A DNA stretch of 64,000 bases from Streptococcus suis. Lineage in GTDB: Bacteria > Bacillota > Bacilli > Lactobacillales > Streptococcaceae. Made by a program: the position numbers and the translations under genes. The stretch lies in contig NZ_CP082205.1 of assembly GCF_019856455.1 (NCBI RefSeq), positions 2,356,001-2,420,000 on the forward strand, written 5' to 3'. Below are positions 8,548 through 17,569 of the stretch, one piece after another. The notes under the pieces were generated by a model that saw only the letters and a list, made by a program, of their open reading frames with translations, was not told where the DNA came from and searched no databases. Each line of letters starts with the position of its first letter. Position 1 is the stretch's first letter.

Positions 8548-9942
8548 TTAGAGGCCTTTCGAAGCGATTATTTGTGCTTTTGCTTGCTGAATTTGCTGGC
8601 GAATGGATTCAAATCCAGTTCCACCTAGCGAATTTCTGCGTGAAACGGCTGTTTCCGATTCTAAAGCTGTATAAATATCCGGTTCAATGACAGGCGACAG
8701 CTCTTGATAACGTTCCAAAGGAACATCTTGTAAATAATAGCCTGCCTTGCTGCATTCTAATACCAATTTACCTACAATCTCATGCGCCTGGCGGAAGGGT
8801 AGCCCCTTGCTGGCCAAATAATCTGCCAACTCTGTCGCATTTGAAAAGTCCTTCTCTGTCGATTGAGCCATCCTTTCCTTATGGACTGTCATAGATTGCA
8901 ACATCCCTGCCAAAATATCGATAGACACTAAAATCGTTTCCGCACTATCAAACATGCCTTCCTTGTCTTCTTGCAAGTCCTTATTATAGGTTAAAGGTAG
9001 GGATTTCATGACTGTCAGTAGGCCAACTAAGTTCCCATAAACTCTACCTGTTTTTCCCCGAATCAATTCTGCCATATCTGGATTTTTCTTCTGAGGCATG
9101 ATGGAAGAACCTGTTGAAAAGGTATCAGATAAGGTGACAAATTGGTATTCATGTGAACACCAGTTGATGATTTCTTCACACAAACGCGACATGTGCATCA
9201 TGAGAATGCTGGCATTGGAGAGGAATTCCAGTATAAAATCACGGTCAGACACAGCATCAAGGGAATTACTATAGGGCTTAGCAAATCCCATCAAATCAGA
9301 CGTCATCTGACGGTCAATCGGAAAGGTTGTCCCTGCCAAGGCCGCCGCCCCAAGTGGGGAGATATCAGTGTGTTGCACATTGAACTCAAATCGTTCCTTA
9401 TCCCGCTGAAACATATTATAGTAGGCCAATAAATGCTGGGCAAAACTGATAGGCTGGGCATGCTGCAAGTGGGTATAGCCCGGCATGATTGTTTCCACAT
9501 GTTGCTCCGCCACGTCCAGCAAGACCTCCTGCAAGTTAGTCAACTTGCTGATAACCTGGAACAAGGTATCTTTCAAATAAAGGTGCATATCCGTAGCCAC
9601 TTGGTCGTTACGAGAACGAGCTGTGTGGAGTTTACCTGCAACTGAGCCTATTTTCTCCGTCAATAGACTTTCAATATTCATGTGAATATCTTCGTTTCGA
9701 ATATCGAACACTAACTTGCCAGCCTCATGCTCCTCTAGCAATTCTTCCAAACCAGTTTGAATAGCCTGAGCTTCTTCTTGATTGATAATCCCTGTGGCTC
9801 CGAGCATCTTGACATGGGCTAAAGAACCCTGAATATCATACTTGGCCAGTTTTTGATCAAATCGGATGGAAGCTCCGAATTCTTCTACCCATTCCTCAAG
9901 ACTGGCTTCAAAGCGACCGCCCCATAATTTCTTTGCTTCCAT
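8548..9942 (-). CDS. argH: Argininosuccinate lyase
   Basis: 464 residues, the usual length. It splits argininosuccinate to arginine and fumarate in the last step of arginine synthesis. MWGGRF-like start ([14 protein letters not shown]), [18 protein letters not shown] and the fumarase-superfamily signature [12 protein letters not shown] with the mobile catalytic serine loop are all present. It begins 13 bp after the argG stop, so argGH is one operon. Confidence 0.96.
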   Translation of the reverse strand: MEAKKLWGGRFEASLEEWVEEFGASIRFDQKLAKYDIQGSLAHVKMLGATGIINQEEAQAIQTGLEELLEEHEAGKLVFDIRNEDIHMNIESLLTEKIGSVAGKLHTARSRNDQVATDMHLYLKDTLFQVISKLTNLQEVLLDVAEQHVETIMPGYTHLQHAQPISFAQHLLAYYNMFQRDKERFEFNVQHTDISPLGAAALAGTTFPIDRQMTSDLMGFAKPYSNSLDAVSDRDFILEFLSNASILMMHMSRLCEEIINWCSHEYQFVTLSDTFSTGSSIMPQKKNPDMAELIRGKTGRVYGNLVGLLTVMKSLPLTYNKDLQEDKEGMFDSAETILVSIDILAGMLQSMTVHKERMAQSTEKDFSNATELADYLASKGLPFRQAHEIVGKLVLECSKAGYYLQDVPLERYQELSPVIEPDIYTALESETAVSRRNSLGGTGFESIRQQIQQAKAQIIASKGL

Positions 9943-9955
9943 ACACTCCTACTTT

Positions 9956-11149
9956 CTAGTCTTTTTTATGAATTTCTGCGTTTACCTTAGTCGGCAAGCC
10001 CCAAAGCTTGATAAATCCGACTGCCGCGTCTTGATCAAAAGTATCTGCACTGGTATAAGTTGCTAAGTCTTCATCATAAAGAGAATTTGGTGATTTCCGA
10101 GCAACCACTTTGGCTGACCCCTTATACAATTTCACTTTTGCTGTGCCATTAACAACTGCCTGGGTCTGAGCAAGATAGGCCTTCAAGGCATCTGTTGCTG
10201 GATTGAACCACAAGCCATTGTAAATCAAGTTAGAGAGTTCATTTGAAACAATCGGTTTGAAATGCGATACTTCGCGCACCAAGGTCAAATCTTCAATTTC
10301 CTTGTGAGCTGTCAAAAGGGTAATGGCTCCTGGACACTCGTAAATTTCCCGTGACTTGATCCCAACTAAACGATTTTCCACATGGTCAATCCGGCCTACA
10401 CCATGCTTACCTGCAATGACATTGAGTTTTTGAATGAGATTAGCAAGACTTAGCTCTTCACCATTTACAGCAACGGGTACACCCGCCTGAAACTCAATAT
10501 CGACATACTCAGGAGTATCTGGTGCATTTTCTGGAGAAGTAGTGATGCCAAAAGCATCTTCTGGCGCTTCATTCCATGGATTTTCTAAAACTCCGCACTC
10601 ATTGGCCCGTCCCCAGAGGTTTTGGTCGACTGAGTAAGGGCTATCCAGGTCAGCTGGGACTGGTACACCATTTTCCTTGGCTAAGATAATTTCTTCTTCA
10701 CGCGCCCACTTCCATTCACGGACAGGAGCCACGACTTTCAAGCTTGGATCCAGGGCTGCAATGGCTACCTCAAACCGCACCTGGTCATTTCCCTTACCAG
10801 TACAACCGTGGGCGATAGTGGTTGCTCCTGTCTTATGAGCCATTTCCACCAACTTTTTGGAAACCAAGGGACGGCTGAGAGCTGATACCAGCGGATATTT
10901 TTGCTCATAATAGGCATGAGCTTGCAGGGCTGGTAGGACATATTCTTGGGCGAATTCTTCTTTCACATCCAACACATGGGACTCAATGGCACCAATGGAC
11001 AGTGCTTTATCATGAATGAATTCAAGATCTTTCCCCTCACCTACATCCATACAAACCGCAATGACATCATAGTCTTTTTTCAACCAAGCAATCGCAACTG
11101 AAGTGTCTAATCCACCTGAATAGGCTAAAATCAATTTTTCTTTTGTCAT
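9956..11149 (-). CDS. argG: Argininosuccinate synthase
   Basis: 397 residues from [17 protein letters not shown]; the PP-loop (AYSGGLDTS) binds ATP. It joins citrulline and aspartate. Downstream motifs KGNDQVRFE and [10 protein letters not shown] are typical. An in-frame ATG at 11161 would add four residues; neither start has a strong Shine-Dalgarno (AAAAGAAATGAG), so the start is slightly uncertain. Only argG and argH are seen here, suggesting arginine is made from citrulline. Confidence 0.95.
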   Translation of the reverse strand: MTKEKLILAYSGGLDTSVAIAWLKKDYDVIAVCMDVGEGKDLEFIHDKALSIGAIESHVLDVKEEFAQEYVLPALQAHAYYEQKYPLVSALSRPLVSKKLVEMAHKTGATTIAHGCTGKGNDQVRFEVAIAALDPSLKVVAPVREWKWAREEEIILAKENGVPVPADLDSPYSVDQNLWGRANECGVLENPWNEAPEDAFGITTSPENAPDTPEYVDIEFQAGVPVAVNGEELSLANLIQKLNVIAGKHGVGRIDHVENRLVGIKSREIYECPGAITLLTAHKEIEDLTLVREVSHFKPIVSNELSNLIYNGLWFNPATDALKAYLAQTQAVVNGTAKVKLYKGSAKVVARKSPNSLYDEDLATYTSADTFDQDAAVGFIKLWGLPTKVNAEIHKKD

Positions 11150-11199
11150 AAGCAATCTCATTTCTTTTTATTTTTATAAAACTTAGTGACTATTGTAGT

Positions 11200-11233
11200 G
11201 TATATTTATACTTTTTACAACATAAATATACAA
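11200..11233. promoter_or_regulatory. Candidate ArgR-type operators upstream of argG
   Basis: Two AT-rich boxes in tandem about 50-85 bp before argG: GTATATTTATAC (11200-11211, perfect palindrome) and CATAAATATACAA (11221-11233). ARG boxes bound by ArgR/AhrC are AT-rich palindromes of about this size. Assignment rests on position and rough similarity only. Confidence 0.3.
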
Positions 11234-11337
11234 ATTTTTGAAAATTTTTTGTATGGTTTCAATATTGATTTGAAAATAAGCAAATGAAAGAGGCGACTGA
11301 CGTCAGCTTTCTAGCTCAGTAATCCTCCAATCATTCC

Positions 11338-12874
11338 GGTAAATTCTCAAAGTAAGTTCTAGTTCCCGTCCTTCCAGAAGTTACTTTGAGAAAACTGCAT
11401 AACATCAACAGAATTTAGTCTCAGACTAAGTTCTGTTTTTGACTAAAAATGTTGATAATAGTGAGTTTTAGGGTTGAAAATGTTGAAAAAAAGAGTACAC
11501 TAAAGTTACTGGCTCTGAGACGTCTCAAAGTAAGTTCTAGCTATCTGGAATTTTGGATGGGACAAGTTCCTTTCTATTTTGAAATTATTTTTTGATAAAA
11601 ACTAACGATTATTTATCCAATAATCGAGGTGATTGGATGACGTTCTCAGGGTCAATTTTAGAGATTCCCAAAAGTGTTGCCAATTCCTCACCGTAGGTAA
11701 ATGTAAAGAGTTCATAGGCGGATTTTCCGTTGAAAGAAGCTCGTCTGACGCTGTTGACATGCGAACAAACCAGGTTGATGTCCTCCTGTGTCAAGTTATC
11801 AAACGAACTTCCTTTAGGAAGAATATCTCTGATAAGTGTGTGATTCTTCTCAATTCTCCCTTTCTGGTCAGAACGATTTGGGTCACAGAAGAATAGCTTA
11901 GATTCTCCACGAACATCCATTTCGATATCGTCCACTCTAGCGAATTCACCGCCATTATCGGTCAGAATGACAGGGAATAGTTCGCAGAAGTCCATCTCTT
12001 TCTGATGCAGGTCATTCTTGATAGCGTAGAGATGTTTAGCGACCTCATTAGCTGTTTTATTATCAAGTAATCGAGCGAAGATAAAGTTACAGAAGGAGAG
12101 GTTAAAGGTGAGAAGTACCTTTCCACCGATCCGTCCAGTAACGGTGTCCATTTCCAGCCAATAGCTGATTCCTTTCTCTATGAGAAAGCGTTGGAAGTCC
12201 TCGTAAGACCGTCCATCTTTGGCAGTTTTAGGAATGGGTTGTAGGTTTCTGGTTCTCCGCTTTCTGAATTTCACGACACGGGGGAAATCAATGGGCTTTG
12301 TGGACAGATAGCCTTTTTCAAGGTATCTGTAGATAGAAGCTCTGGATGCCGAAAGTTCGTTTGAGGCGATGATGTGGTTGAGGTGTTGGCCCTTTTGGAT
12401 GGCAGCAGAAACAATCTCATCCATGCGATAGAATTCTTCCTTGTTTAGTGCAACACCCGTTCTCGAGTCTGAGAGCTTAGTTTCATAATCAAGCTGAGCT
12501 CTTTTTGCGTAGTAGAACTGTTTCTGGTATCCGCAGTTGCTTCTCTTTTTCGGACAGGCATTACAAACGTAGGGAGCCTTTTTGAGTAAAGGGCAAGAAT
12601 CACAATTGGATGTCACAGAATTTTCTTTAGCCACTCGATTTCTCCGAACTTCTTTTGAGATTGTAGAAGGATCTTTACCTAACTTAGCTGCTATAGCTAA
12701 GAAGGGCTTAAGTTGTTCAATTCCTATTTGAATATCGTTGCGATCAGAGAGAGTTAAGTGTTTGTTTTTCATTGTCAGTTACCAACTTGTCCCATAGTAA
12801 GTTCTACCTTATTTCTTTGTCTCAGTCTAATTTCCAGTTTTTAAGACAGACTAGAACTTACTTTGGGAATTTAG
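11338..12874 (-). mobile_element. IS30-family insertion sequence
   Basis: About 1.54 kb with one transposase gene. The ends are imperfect inverted repeats: left TAAATTCTCAAAGTAAGTTC from 11340, right arm the complement of TAAATTCCCAAAGTAAGTTC, ending about 12873. Outside both ends stands the same 14-mer, CCTCCAATCATTCC (11324-11337 and 12875-12888), which I read as the target duplication. The left 260 bp are noncoding and contain a second copy of CTCAAAGTAAGTTCTAG near 11525 and an inverted one near 11380, so the left end may be composite. Confidence 0.75.
11609..12772 (-). CDS. IS30-family transposase
   Basis: 387 residues. The N-terminus (HLTLSDRNDIQIGIEQ... LGKDPSTISKEVRRNR) is the IS30 helix-turn-helix; a Cys-rich patch (CDSCPLLKKAPYVCNACPKK) follows. 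The DDE core is visible as WLEMDTVTGRIGG (first D), VILTDNGGEFA (second D) and PNRSDQKGRIEKNH (E), the family pattern. It appears intact. Transcribed leftwards toward argG. Confidence 0.92.
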   Translation of the reverse strand: MKNKHLTLSDRNDIQIGIEQLKPFLAIAAKLGKDPSTISKEVRRNRVAKENSVTSNCDSCPLLKKAPYVCNACPKKRSNCGYQKQFYYAKRAQLDYETKLSDSRTGVALNKEEFYRMDEIVSAAIQKGQHLNHIIASNELSASRASIYRYLEKGYLSTKPIDFPRVVKFRKRRTRNLQPIPKTAKDGRSYEDFQRFLIEKGISYWLEMDTVTGRIGGKVLLTFNLSFCNFIFARLLDNKTANEVAKHLYAIKNDLHQKEMDFCELFPVILTDNGGEFARVDDIEMDVRGESKLFFCDPNRSDQKGRIEKNHTLIRDILPKGSSFDNLTQEDINLVCSHVNSVRRASFNGKSAYELFTFTYGEELATLLGISKIDPENVIQSPRLLDK

Positions 12875-12971
12875 CCTCCAATCATTCCAATACGCAAACA
12901 CCCGCAAGATACTTGTCTAACACTTCCATGTGTGCTATACTGAATAACTACAAAATTGACAGGAGAATGAA

Positions 12972-13472
12972 ATGGAAATCTGGAACGCCTACACAGCCGA
13001 CGGTCAGCTGACCGACCACACCCTCACACGCGGAGAACCTAATCCCCACGGCCTCTACCACCTGGTCGTTGAGTGCATCATCCGCCACCACGACGGCAGC
13101 ACCCTCTTCATGAAACGCGACAGCACCAAACCCTCCTACCCTGACTATTATGAAGCGACAGCAGGAGGTTCGGCATTGTTTGGGGAAATAGCAGAGCAGG
13201 CTATTTTAAGCGAAGTCCGCGAAGAGACAGGAATTGAGCTGACAGCTGACCAACTCCGCCACCATACACACTTTGTTGCCCATGACGACCAGTGCATTTT
13301 CCACTGCTACTGGGCTGAAACCGACTGGGACAAAGCGGCTATCCAACTCCAAGCCGACGAAACCAGCAACTACATCTGGGTCCCACAAGAAAAGTTGAAA
13401 GATTTTCTTGGAACAGAACTGGTCATTCCAAGGCAGAAGGACTATGTGGAGAGGCTGTTTTTAGAAAGCTAA
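12972..13472 (+). CDS. NUDIX hydrolase, IPP isomerase-like
   Basis: 166 residues; AGGAGAATGAA precedes the ATG. The Nudix box runs GGSALFGEIAEQAILSEVRE then ETGIEL at about residues 60-85. The N-terminal part (HTLTRGEPNPHGLYHLVVECII) resembles the YfcD/IDI-like group of NUDIX hydrolases. The substrate is unknown, probably a nucleotide derivative. It sits just after the IS30 element and may have lost or kept its own promoter (TTGACA near 12955 is too close to the start to be decisive). Confidence 0.8.
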   Translation: MEIWNAYTADGQLTDHTLTRGEPNPHGLYHLVVECIIRHHDGSTLFMKRDSTKPSYPDYYEATAGGSALFGEIAEQAILSEVREETGIELTADQLRHHTHFVAHDDQCIFHCYWAETDWDKAAIQLQADETSNYIWVPQEKLKDFLGTELVIPRQKDYVERLFLES

Positions 13473-13751
13473 AAGAGCCAGAGCGAGAATGAAACTCAGT
13501 AAAAGATGAGATAAAAAGTGACTGAGACGGTTTCTCCCAAAAAGAATGCGGCCACCTATCACTCTCACCCCGCAAGCCAATAATAAGCCTAATATAAATC
13601 CCCAAACCGTCTGCCAGCCCAATAAACTGAGCAGAACTGGGCAAGCATATAAAACCAGTAACCAGCTAGGAAGTTGCTTGCGATATACCCAAGCAGATAG
13701 CGGCAATAGCCCCAAATAAAGCACAATCAAGCATTTAACAACAATAATCAT
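13461..13751 (-). CDS. Small membrane protein of unknown function
   Basis: 96 residues, largely hydrophobic with about three transmembrane segments (residues 1-20, 28-62, 76-96) and a basic loop GGRILFGRNRLSHF between the last two. Its 3' end overlaps the converging NUDIX gene by 12 bp. GAAAGGAG precedes the ATG at 13751. I recognise no family motif. Confidence 0.55.
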   Translation of the reverse strand: MIIVVKCLIVLYLGLLPLSAWVYRKQLPSWLLVLYACPVLLSLLGWQTVWGFILGLLLACGVRVIGGRILFGRNRLSHFLSHLLLSFILALALLAF

Positions 13752-13826
13752 ATAGAACTCCTTTCCCCATCAATGTATCATGAGGGGGTGACCCCCTGTC
13801 AAACGAAATGAGTAAAAGAGGAAATT

Positions 13827-14291
13827 ATGAAAACAGGACAAGTTATGCAACAATTTGGTATCAAACGGGATACGCTTCGTTTCTACACCGAACAAGGATT
13901 GCTACAACCGCAATTGATTAACGGTAATTACTTTTGGAGTGCCGAAGAAATCAACAACCTAGAAAATATACTAGGACTTCGCCAATTAGGTTTGTCCGTC
14001 AAAGCCATTATCCGCATCAAAGAACTACATGACACCAAATGCGGCAGTCTCGAACAGCTAAAAGAAAACAAACAGGTCATACTGGATGAAATTGCCGACC
14101 GTGAAAAACAAATCCTCCTGCTCCAAGAACAGAAGGAAAATCTAGAAAATCTACTCCAACAGATTGAGGAAAAATGTAAGCGCCCAATAACAAGGTATAT
14201 TGAAAAGGCTCCAAAGTCCTGTCGACTCTGGAACCTTTTTCTATTTACAAGCTCTCTTAATATTTTTATCCCATGGCAAATAGGCTTCTAA
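13827..14291 (+). CDS. MerR-family regulator, 3' end replaced by IS66 sequence
   Basis: The native protein is about 122 residues: MerR winged helix (TGQVMQQFGIKRDTLRFYTE), then a long dimerisation coiled coil (SLEQLKENKQVILDEIADRE), with a Cys at about 72 (DTKCGSLEQ). IS66 inserted after codon 116; the native tail ELSNY-like codons (EEKLSNY, stop at 17529) are found on the far side of the insertion, 17508-17529. The present frame reads on into IS66 and ends at 14291, adding about 39 foreign residues. The DNA-binding and dimer parts are intact, so the protein may still work. The target is unknown; no metal-binding set is complete. Confidence 0.75.
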   Translation: MKTGQVMQQFGIKRDTLRFYTEQGLLQPQLINGNYFWSAEEINNLENILGLRQLGLSVKAIIRIKELHDTKCGSLEQLKENKQVILDEIADREKQILLLQEQKENLENLLQQIEEKCKRPITRYIEKAPKSCRLWNLFLFTSSLNIFIPWQIGF

Positions 14292-15753
14292 AACCTCCTT
14301 TTTTGCGAGCGACTCCTCATTAGGTAAGTGTTCTAGAAGATAGGTCATATATTTTTCTGCATCAAGTCCGTGTCGCTTAGCTGTTTCTAAAAGACTCAAA
14401 ATGACAGCTGTCGACTTGGCTCCCTCAAAGCTCTGAGAAAAAAGCCAATTTTTTCTGCCCATCACCAAGGTCTTCATAGCCCTCTCAGCCATATTGTTGG
14501 ACAGGACTAGGTCACCGTCCGAGAGAACGGCTCGGAAGGTGGTTTCGTATTTGAGGCTATACTCTATTGCAGTACCCAATTTGGAAGCTGGCAAGACAGC
14601 CTGTTCACGGCACCAATCAAAGAACTCGTCCATCAAGGGAGTTAACTCTGTCTGCCGTTTATGTAGCCGTTCCTCAGTAGACAGGTCAGCCCAGTCACTC
14701 TCCAAGGCAAACAGGCGGTCGCAATAGGCTAATCCCTTGGCTCCTAAAGAAGTATTATCTGTCTTCTTAGGAGTCGCCTCAAAAAATTTTCGTCTAACAT
14801 GAGCCCAACAGCCAACGAGCTGAGCCTTGTCTAATTGACGATAAGCACTCCACATGTCACAATGAACGTAGCCCGCATAGTCCCCAAGAAACTCCTCCAC
14901 AACTAAGCCGCTCCGTCGTTTGTCATGATGATAGAGGGTAATTCCATTTTTCTCATGTTTCCCAGACAAGAAAGTCCAGTAGTAGGTCAACTGGCTATCA
15001 TTTTCTAAGACCTTGTAGGAAGTCTCATCCGCATGAAGAATAGGCTGCTCCAACAATTTCTCGTGCAACAGGTTATAAATCGGCTCGAAATAATACTGAC
15101 TAGACTTGATGTGCCAGTTGGCTATTTCCTTCCGACTGATGGGCAGGCCAAGTTTATGCCAGTCCTCTTCCTGACGGTAATTGGGTACCTTCAGATTGAA
15201 TTTCTGATGAATGGTGTGAGCGATGATAGAGGCTGAACCCAAGCTGTGTGCCAAAGGTGCCTTAGGAACAGGAGCCTTGATAATCTTATCGCTTAGATTC
15301 TTCTGACTACATGCCTGACACTTGTATGCGTGTTGAACATGGTCAATCCGCTTTAATTGTGCAGGAATGAAGACCAACTCTTGTCGTTGAACAGTTGAGC
15401 CAATCTCTTTCAGCTGACCATGACAGTCTGGACAAGTGCAGTCTTCGCCCTGCAATTCGTGATGCACAATCTCTGGAGTGAACTGGCTGAAAATAGCCTG
15501 ACGAACTCCCTTAGCTTTCTTGCGTTTATAGGTGATGGTCTCCGTTTCAACTGGGTAAGTCAGCTTCTTCTTCAGGGAGACTTTCCTCCCCAAACAAGCT
15601 CAGCTGACCTGGTTGATATACGACCTTCTCTGATGATTTTCCGTAGAGTTTCTGTCTCAGATAGTCAACCTGTTCTCGAAGGAGAGTGAGTTCATTAGCC
15701 ATCATCTCTATCGTTTTTGACTGTGTTTCAATAATTTTTTCTAGTGATGACAT
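14241..15753 (-). pseudogene. IS66 TnpC transposase, frameshifted
   Basis: The start MSSLEKIIETQSKTIEMM (ATG at 15753) begins the zinc-finger/coiled-coil N-terminus of IS66 transposases, with YGKSSEKV. That frame stops at 15547; the rest (VETETITYKRKKAKG to the end at 14241) continues in another frame, so a single-base change near 15560 breaks the gene. The large piece keeps the DDE core: LHADETSYKVLE, YVHCDMWSAYRQL and NNMAERAMKTLVMGRKNWLF. Without shifting it cannot be made. Confidence 0.85.
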
Positions 15754-15803
15754 AACCAATCTCCTTCTTTTTATCTCATTATACACAAAGAAAAGCCATG
15801 ATT

Positions 15804-16154
15804 TCAATAGAAATCACGACTTTTTGAAACATTTATTTTTGGAATGATAGAAAATCCTTTCATGAGCCAGTCGACTTGCTCGGAAGTTAGAGCCTTGACC
15901 TCTTCTTCATTGTTTGGCCAGGTCAATTTCCCATTTTCAAAACGTTTATACAATAACCAAAATCCCTGTCCATCCCAATAAAGAGCTTTGAACCGGTCTT
16001 TTCGACCTCCGCAGAAGAGATAGACCTGACCGGAGAAGGGATCCAGGTTGAACTGACTTTTGATAAGATAGGCCAGGGAATCAATTCCCTGACGCATATC
16101 TGTTTTTCCACAGACCAAGTAAACTTGACCTAAATCACTGAGTTGGATGGTCAT
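15804..16154 (-). CDS. IS66 accessory protein TnpB
   Basis: 116 residues with the Orf2/TnpB signature: VYLVCGKTDMRQGIDSLAYL, VYLFCGGRKDRFKALYWD and GFWLLYKRFENG. It is needed with TnpA for IS66 transposition; its biochemical role is unknown. It overlaps tnpA by about 20 bp. Confidence 0.9.
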   Translation of the reverse strand: MTIQLSDLGQVYLVCGKTDMRQGIDSLAYLIKSQFNLDPFSGQVYLFCGGRKDRFKALYWDGQGFWLLYKRFENGKLTWPNNEEEVKALTSEQVDWLMKGFSIIPKINVSKSRDFY

Positions 16155-16320
16155 AGAACAGTACCTTATCTAAGATTGTTTCTAGTGTTTCTTGATTGAT
16201 AGTGTGAAAGACTGTGAGCTCCACTTTTCCGAGACGAATTTTCATCATAATATCGTTTCTGCCTCGCTTCTCAAAGCGGCGAGATTGGGGAACAGTCAAT
16301 GGAATGATGGGGTGTGACAT
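16135..16320 (-). CDS. IS66 accessory protein TnpA
   Basis: 61 residues from MSHPIIPLTVPQSRRFEKR. The longer frame to 16335 uses IS630 bases and is not native. The ribosome-binding site GGAGG lies on the other side of the nested IS630 (about 17431-17435 on the complement), so translation of tnpA, and probably the whole IS66 operon, is uncoupled. Confidence 0.75.
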   Translation of the reverse strand: MSHPIIPLTVPQSRRFEKRGRNDIMMKIRLGKVELTVFHTINQETLETILDKVLFYDHPTQ

Positions 16321-16353
16321 AATAATACTCAACAAAAATCAAAATCAAACCAA

Positions 16354-16851
16354 TCAAGTGTTTTTTAACCATCGTCTACTAACAATTGGTTTTAAAATAG
16401 ACCAATCTAACTCTCGTATCACTTCTTGAAGCTTGTTTATCACATCATCTAGTGTTTTAAAAGCTTTATTCTTAAACCCTCTCTTTCGAATCTCAGCCCA
16501 AACTTGTTCAATTGGATTCATTTCAGGAGTATAGGGAGGAATAAACTCAAAACCAATATTATGTGGTTTCTCTAAGGTACTTGATTTATGCCAAACGGCA
16601 TTGTCCATCACTAATAAAATATAATCGTCAGGATAAGCTTCAGATAGTTGTTTGAGAAAAACATTCATCCAATCTGTATTGCAACCCCCAGCGATAATGA
16701 AGAAGGACTCTCCTGTATGGGCATCAATAGCACCATAGCAATAGCGATACTCACGAATATAGTGGCTATGTACATGCGGTCTCACCCCTTTTGGTGCCCA
16801 GGCCTTTCCAATTTTACTAATCCGACCGAAACCCGCCTCATCTTGATACAT
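16354..16851 (-). CDS. IS630 transposase, C-terminal frame
   Basis: 165 residues holding the DDE catalytic core: MYQDEAGFGRI (first Asp), LLVMDNAVWHKS (second Asp), PPYTPEMNPIEQVWAEI (Glu). It lacks the DNA-binding part, which is in the preceding frame; the open frame extends upstream past the Met, so a +1 frameshift would make the full protein. Confidence 0.88.
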   Translation of the reverse strand: MYQDEAGFGRISKIGKAWAPKGVRPHVHSHYIREYRYCYGAIDAHTGESFFIIAGGCNTDWMNVFLKQLSEAYPDDYILLVMDNAVWHKSSTLEKPHNIGFEFIPPYTPEMNPIEQVWAEIRKRGFKNKAFKTLDDVINKLQEVIRELDWSILKPIVSRRWLKNT

Positions 16852-16876
16852 TAGTCTGACTTTATGATAGCGACGA

Positions 16877-17389
16877 CTATTCTTGAAGCGCTTTCCTATT
16901 TTCGTGAATGAAGATTTTATTTTTAGACGCTAGAATCGTTTCGGCGTCTGCTTTTTTAGGGTGTTCTGGTCTTGGCGTCACTTTGCGCCAACCATGGCGT
17001 TTCAGAAGGGCATAGAATCCTTCCTTGGTCGTAGGGTGTCCAACCCGTTTCTGATAAGTTTCGTAGAGAGAGTTTATGGTCACAAATTCGCCATTTAGTG
17101 AAGCTGTTAACTGTTCTTTTAGAAATGCTTCCTCTTCTTGAAGGGTTAAATATTGACGGTTCCGTCCACCTCGCGTTTCTCTTACTAGAGCTGAAATCCC
17201 ACCAAGCTCATACTTGCCTTGTAAGGACCAGATTGTATACTTTGAATAGCCGATAAGGTTAGTGATTTCTCTATAACTGAGACCTTCGGCTCTGAACAGG
17301 ATTACTTGAAGTCGTCTATGAAATGGGGAATAGGTTTTATCTTTCAAATAAGTTTTTAATTCGTTTGTTTGTTCGATAGTAAGTTTCAT
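16877..17389 (-). CDS. IS630 transposase, N-terminal frame
   Basis: 170 residues with two helix-turn-helix units: LSYREITNLIGYSKYTIWSL and the winged part GFYALLKRHGWRKVTPRPEHPKK. It ends KALQE before the catalytic domain. Differs from copy 2 by an Arg/Lys exchange in LSYREI. Confidence 0.88.
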   Translation of the reverse strand: MKLTIEQTNELKTYLKDKTYSPFHRRLQVILFRAEGLSYREITNLIGYSKYTIWSLQGKYELGGISALVRETRGGRNRQYLTLQEEEAFLKEQLTASLNGEFVTINSLYETYQKRVGHPTTKEGFYALLKRHGWRKVTPRPEHPKKADAETILASKNKIFIHENRKALQE

Positions 17390-17532
17390 AAATCTATTAT
17401 ACGTTAGTTTTTGTTTTTTGAACAGTATAAATCCTCCAGTTTTGTTTTTCTAACAGTATACTGGAGGAGGGAGTGGGTGGATAGATACCTTGTTATTGGG
17501 CGGTTACGGAAAAATTATCGAACTACTAGCAA

Positions 17533-17562
17533 AATCCCCGCCGTCACAGGACAGCGGGGATT
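17533..17562. terminator. Terminator shared by gltX and the original merR
   Basis: Hairpin AATCCCCGC/GCGGGGATT with a 12 nt loop, T-rich on both sides. It lies 8 bp beyond the gltX stop on the minus strand and 4 bp beyond the native merR stop on the plus strand. Confidence 0.85.
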
Positions 17563-17569
17563 ATTTATC

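Larger units (their letters stand above)
16328..17425 (-). mobile_element. IS630-family element, copy 1
   Basis: 1,098 bp flanked by TA on both sides (16326-16327 and 17426-17427), the IS630 target duplication. Outer ends read TACTCAACAAAAATC and, on the other side, TACTGTTCAAAAAAC. Two overlapping frames encode the transposase. Practically identical in length and sequence to copy 2 at 30931-32028, in the opposite orientation. Inserted within IS66. Confidence 0.93.
14176..17507 (-). mobile_element. IS66-family element, carrying a nested IS630
   Basis: Inverted ends: left GTAAGCGCCCAATAACAAGG (14176 on), right complement of GTAACCGCCCAATAACAAGG (ending 17507). An 8 bp target duplication GGAAAAAT flanks it (14168-14175 and 17508-17515), as expected for IS66. 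Contains tnpA, tnpB and a frameshifted tnpC. The IS630 copy at 16328-17425 interrupts it between the tnpA ribosome-binding site and start codon. Without the IS630 it would be about 2.2 kb. Confidence 0.92.
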
